Positions 4,804 through 7,088 of a stretch of DNA of 7,088 nt are shown here, piece after piece. Location: NCBI GenBank assembly GCA_964418485.1, contig CAYQMH010000089.1:1-7088 (forward strand). The letters are read 5' to 3'. Position 1 is the first letter of the stretch. Every line of letters begins with the position of its first letter. The position numbers and the translations under genes are program-made. Source of the stretch: JAFGHJ01 sp964418485 (GTDB taxonomy: Bacteria; Hydrothermota; UBA3072). Below the pieces are notes generated by a model. The model did not search any database. It was not told the origin of the DNA and saw only the letters and a list, made by a program, of their open reading frames with translations.

Positions 4804-6465
4804 ATGCAGTGGAAAATAATAAAAGAACCGGAAGAAATATTTCCTATTCCTCAAAGTTTTTCAAGAACTGCACGAACTTATCCTGAAAATACTGCGCTGC
4901 AAATTTTAACACCCGAAGGTAAAATAAAAAAGTGGACTTATAGGGAACTCGCATCTTTAATAATTTCTCTTGCCAGGGAAATAAAATCCAGGGATATCGA
5001 AAAAGGTGATAGAGTTGCTATTTACGGACAATACAATCCCGAGTGGATCGTTGCTTATTTAGCCATACAGTTTGCAGGTGCAATAGGTGTTCCCCTTGAT
5101 AATAGGCTCAGTTACAGGGAAGTTAACCATTTTCTTAATAATTCTGGCGCAAAACTACTTTTTGCTTCGGAAGATTTACTGACAAGTGAAATTGAAATAA
5201 GTGTACCTTTAAAAATGCCGCAAGGTACCTCTAAAATCGATGATTATTCATTACCCGAGCTATCTCTCGATAATACTGCTTTGATTCTTTATACTTCAGG
5301 TACAACAGGCTCTCCAAAAGGAGTTGTACTCACACAGAGAAATCTTTCAAGTAATGTCGAAATGTTACGCCAGGTAATCGATTTCAATCCAACTGATGTA
5401 TTTTACTCACTTCTTCCTTTAAATCATGTCTTTTCTCAGAGTATTAATATTTTAGCCCCTTTCTATATAGGAGCTTCTACAATCCTTGCCCGTTCCCTGA
5501 AATCAAAAGAGATTAAAGAAGAGTGCATAAAAACTCAGCCTACTATATTTCCTGTGGTACCCTTAATTCTTGAAAAATTCATAAAAGGAATAGAAAAAGA
5601 AATCAGTAAACTTCCACTTGCTAAAAAAGTTCTTTTCGGAATTTTAAACAGTATCGGTACTCTTCTCCATAAAATCAAAAAAGGCAGCGGTTCTTTCCTG
5701 TACTCAACCATAAGAAAGCAAGTTGGATTAGACAATTTGAAGCTTTTAGTCCCGGGAAGCGCTGCACTACCGGGATGGGTTTCCAAAAAATTTGAAAAAT
5801 GGGGATTTCCGATAATACAGGGATATGGGTTGACCGAAACTTCTCCGGTTGTTTCCGTGAATCCACCACAAGCTCCCAAAAATGAATCCGTAGGACTGCC
5901 GCTGCCGGGTCTAGACGTTAAAATACTTAACCCCGGAGTAAACGAAATCGGCGAAATCGCGATAAAAGGAGATTCTGTTTTTAAAGGCTTCTGGAAAAAT
6001 GAAGAGGCCGTGGCCGAAGTATTCGAAGGAGAATGGTTTAAAACCGGCGATGTGGGTTTTATCGATTCCGAAGGTTATTTATATATAACCGGACGAAAAA
6101 AATCGGTAATTGTTACAAAAGGTGGTAAAAATATCTATCCTGAAGAGATCGAAGCTTACTTATCTAAATCTCCCCTTATAGAAGAAAATCTCGTTGTATA
6201 CCAGACAAATCCAAATACACGAAGCGAAGAATTGGTAGCTATTATTTACCCTAATTACGAAGAATTGGATATATATTGCGAGAAACATAAAATAAAAGAA
6301 AAAGATCCACACAAGATTTTGACTGAAGTCGTAAAAAAGTTAAATGAAGATATAACCGATTTTAAGAGAATCAGAAGAGTAAAAATAAGAGACGAAGAAT
6401 TTCCAAAAACTACTACTCGAAAAATCAAACGCTATCTCTTTGAAGAAAAAGGACTTGAAGTATAG
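4804..6465 (+). CDS. AMP-forming acyl-CoA synthetase (long-chain fatty acid--CoA ligase-like)
   Basis: ANL-superfamily enzyme of 553 residues that activates a carboxylic acid with ATP to an acyl-adenylate and then to a thioester, probably acyl-CoA. Domains: large N-terminal adenylation domain (about 16-430) and C-terminal lid (about 431-553). Motifs: P-loop YTSGTTGSPKG (163-173); PLNHVFSQS (205-213); GSAALPGWV (318-326); YGLTETSP (341-348); WFKTGDVG with Asp416 (411-418); hinge GRKKSVIV (430-437); GGKNIYPEEIE (440-450); and the lid lysine in TTTRKIKR (536-543), Lys540, where Arg539 replaces the common Gly. It is shorter than classical FadD-like long-chain enzymes near 600 residues, and substrate length cannot be told; acyl-ACP synthetase is a possible alternative. 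The start MQWKIIKEP fits the family. It is a single-gene unit with its own strong promoter and repeat-filled spacers on both sides. Confidence 0.88.
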   Translation: MQWKIIKEPEEIFPIPQSFSRTARTYPENTALQILTPEGKIKKWTYRELASLIISLAREIKSRDIEKGDRVAIYGQYNPEWIVAYLAIQFAGAIGVPLDNRLSYREVNHFLNNSGAKLLFASEDLLTSEIEISVPLKMPQGTSKIDDYSLPELSLDNTALILYTSGTTGSPKGVVLTQRNLSSNVEMLRQVIDFNPTDVFYSLLPLNHVFSQSINILAPFYIGASTILARSLKSKEIKEECIKTQPTIFPVVPLILEKFIKGIEKEISKLPLAKKVLFGILNSIGTLLHKIKKGSGSFLYSTIRKQVGLDNLKLLVPGSAALPGWVSKKFEKWGFPIIQGYGLTETSPVVSVNPPQAPKNESVGLPLPGLDVKILNPGVNEIGEIAIKGDSVFKGFWKNEEAVAEVFEGEWFKTGDVGFIDSEGYLYITGRKKSVIVTKGGKNIYPEEIEAYLSKSPLIEENLVVYQTNPNTRSEELVAIIYPNYEELDIYCEKHKIKEKDPHKILTEVVKKLNEDITDFKRIRRVKIRDEEFPKTTTRKIKRYLFEEKGLEV

Positions 6466-6489
6466 GACTAGAAGTTAGAATAAAAACAA

Positions 6490-6581
6490 GTTGAATAGTA
6501 AAATGGTCGAATGGTTAAATCGGCCACCCCACACCTTTTTATTTCTTACTATTTTTCAATTTTTCTATTTAACCATTCAAC
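6490..6581. repeat. Inverted pair of GTTGAATN octamer arrays
   Basis: On the + strand four octamers start at 6490, 6498, 6506 and 6514 (GTTGAATA ... GTTAAATC). On the - strand, reading from 6581 leftward, a second array starts GTTGAATG, GTTAAATA and continues as decayed octamers to 6542. The two face each other across a loop containing CCACCCCACACC, forming an imperfect stem (about 22 of 32 positions pair in register). GAATGGTTAAAT (6509-6520) and ATTTAACCATTC (6567-6578) give an alternative perfect 12-bp pairing. It follows the acyl-CoA synthetase stop and might serve as its transcript end, since no other terminator is seen. Confidence 0.65.
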
Positions 6582-6610
6582 TGATCCGAAGGATCTTTAG
6601 CGAGATTTTC

Positions 6611-6626
6611 CCTTGACATTTCAAGG
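6611..6626. promoter_or_regulatory. 6-bp inverted repeat overlapping a -35 box and a Shine-Dalgarno-like site
   Basis: CCTTGA (6611-6616) and TCAAGG (6621-6626) form a perfect 6-bp inverted repeat with a 4-nt spacer. It overlaps TTGACA (6613-6618), so as DNA it could be an operator; as RNA its right arm would cover most of AAGGAG (6623-6628), a Shine-Dalgarno-like site 7 nt before ATG 6636. Function not established. Confidence 0.35.
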
Positions 6627-6640
6627 AGTTGCAATATGTT
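6613..6640 (+). promoter_or_regulatory. Candidate sigma70 promoter upstream of the last gene
   Basis: Perfect -35 TTGACA (6613-6618), 16-nt spacer, -10 TATGTT (6635-6640, four of six matches). The start would be close to the ATG at 6647, the same geometry as the leaderless promoter at 4769-4797, and would give a leader of about 100 nt for the gene at 6749. Confidence 0.5.
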
Positions 6641-6646
6641 TTTTTT

Positions 6647-6733
6647 ATGAAAACTAGAATGAAATTAAATTTTAGAAAAGCAAAGCATCACAAAGCAATT
6701 TGTGTTCAGGGATCAAATTCCCAACCACAATAA
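6647..6733 (+). CDS. Possible 28-residue small ORF or leader peptide
   Basis: ATG 6647 opens 28 codons (MKTRMKLNFRKAKHHKAICV... ending SNSQPQ), a strongly basic N-terminal half without similarity that I recognise. It would be leaderless from the candidate promoter at 6613-6640, or coupled through ATGA to a four-codon ORF (6636-6650, MFFL) with AAGGAG 7 nt upstream; the two readings exclude each other. It ends 15 nt before the next gene. Short ORFs of this length arise by chance, so I consider it more likely not real. Confidence 0.2.
   Translation: MKTRMKLNFRKAKHHKAICVQGSNSQPQ
6689..6704 (+). other. Small hairpin with GCAA (GNRA) tetraloop in the leader of the last gene
   Basis: CACAAA (6689-6694) and TTTGTG (6699-6704) pair as six base pairs closed by GCAA, a GNRA-type tetraloop. 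It is A/U-rich and weak, but lies within the presumed 5' untranslated region of the gene at 6749. The CAAAGCA in it is also repeated at 6681-6687. Confidence 0.3.
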
Positions 6734-6748
6734 AAAGAAAAAAGACCT

Positions 6749-7088
6749 ATGAGCATTACACAAACGACTGAAGAACATCCGGAATTCAAAATTTTCCTTA
6801 CCGATGTTCAAAAAACTTATTTCTGCGTTACCGCATTGGTGACCGATCCCAATGCGGATCCTATTCAAACTGGAGAGGCTATTTACGAACGCTTAGCCGA
6901 GATCTTAGCAGACGCGGAAGCACAAATTGTTCATGAACGGGTATTCGGAAATATTGAGATCAGTAAAAAAATACTCGAAGTTCGAAATCAAAAAGTCCGG
7001 CTAAAATTTAACGAAGACCCGGGTCTGGTAACCTATATAGAGGGAAAATCCTGTTATGGTAATCCACTTGCAGGAATTCAACTCCGCA
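6749..7088 (+). CDS. Uncertain protein, weakly Rid/YjgF-like, 5' part
   Basis: An ATG-initiated frame (MSITQTTEEHPEFKIFLTDV...) stays open for 113 codons to the window edge; the 3' end is missing. It has no strong Shine-Dalgarno (only A-rich sequence upstream). The stretch DPIQTGEAIYERLAEILADAEAQ (about 37-59), then RVFGNIEISKKILEVR (about 64-79) and YIEGKSCYGNPLAGIQLR (about 96-113), has the layout of a divergent Rid (YjgF/YER057c/UK114) or chorismatase-type domain: a helix after a GxxxxQ-like turn, then a strand with an invariant-looking FG. I do not recognise a close family and cannot assign a reaction; RidA itself removes reactive enamines from PLP enzymes. Codon use looks slightly richer in G+C (GCG, CGG, GAC, CCG) than the neighbouring genes, which could mean a different history. 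That the frame is real is likely; the family is a guess. Confidence 0.55.
   Translation, partial: MSITQTTEEHPEFKIFLTDVQKTYFCVTALVTDPNADPIQTGEAIYERLAEILADAEAQIVHERVFGNIEISKKILEVRNQKVRLKFNEDPGLVTYIEGKSCYGNPLAGIQLR

Noticed and set aside
5535..5879. Antisense open frames over the acyl-CoA synthetase gene
   Set aside because: They lie across conserved ANL motifs on the other strand and show no family features.
4636..6581. Composite transposon or insertion sequence around the acyl-CoA synthetase gene
   Set aside because: No transposase, no terminal inverted repeats of IS type and no target-site duplication; the repeats also occur in a form (short degenerate arrays) unlike IS ends. Kept only as a finding to test.
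6583..6595. GATCC-GAA-GGATC mini-hairpin as a terminator
   Set aside because: A 5-bp stem with a 3-nt loop and no T run is too weak; such palindromes are expected by chance.
6683..6726. tRNA-like 3' half (GTTCAGGGATCAAATTCCC followed by AACCA)
   Set aside because: The T-arm does not keep the 5-bp stem and 7-nt loop, and no acceptor, D or anticodon arm can be drawn upstream.

Overview
This window is an AT-rich (visibly well under 45% G+C), gene-dense bacterial segment with every recognisable gene on the + strand. Protein sequences are rich in Lys, Ile and Glu. The gene set (AmrS-type radical SAM enzyme, ApbE flavin transferase, NusG-domain-II protein, Gx transporter family protein, DUF4321 protein) suggests an anaerobic bacterium, either a Firmicutes-like lineage or a low-G+C candidate phylum. 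The unusual intergenic repeats make me lean to a candidate-phylum genome, but the sequence does not settle this.

Layout. 1-714: 3' part of an ornithine aminotransferase gene. 715-968: gene-free spacer filled with degenerate 7- and 9-nt tandem repeats and an 80-nt imperfect hairpin. 969-3977: five compact genes, each overlapping the next by 8 to 31 nt (ApbE, AmrS-like radical SAM, NusG_II membrane protein, Gx transporter family protein, DUF4321 protein), almost certainly one transcript. 4027-4611: rhomboid protease with its own good Shine-Dalgarno, ending in a perfect 11-bp hairpin that includes the last base of the stop codon. 4636-4753: a second spacer of 8- and 9-nt tandem repeats. 4769-4797: a textbook sigma70 promoter so close to the next ATG that the mRNA should be leaderless. 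4804-6465: AMP-forming acyl-CoA synthetase. 6466-6748: a third spacer with an inverted pair of octamer arrays, then a promoter/hairpin region and a doubtful 28-codon ORF. 6749-7088: 5' part of a gene of uncertain family (weakly Rid/YjgF-like), cut by the window end.

How the genes work together. The 969-3977 block reads as a cell-envelope redox module: a membrane-anchored FMN transferase, a single-pass protein with an extracytoplasmic NusG_II domain carrying three cysteines, and a polytopic Gx family protein. NusG_II and Gx proteins recur beside ApbE in flavin-based electron-transfer loci. An AmrS-like radical SAM gene is inserted in this block without AmrA or AmrB partners in view, which is the most interesting gene-level observation. 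The other genes (amino-acid aminotransferase, rhomboid protease, acyl-CoA synthetase) look like separate housekeeping units.

The strongest non-coding signal is that all three long spacers carry short-period (7/8/9 nt), degenerate, partly inverted tandem arrays, two of which end in a GTGGYTAAWT-type motif. No coding feature explains them.
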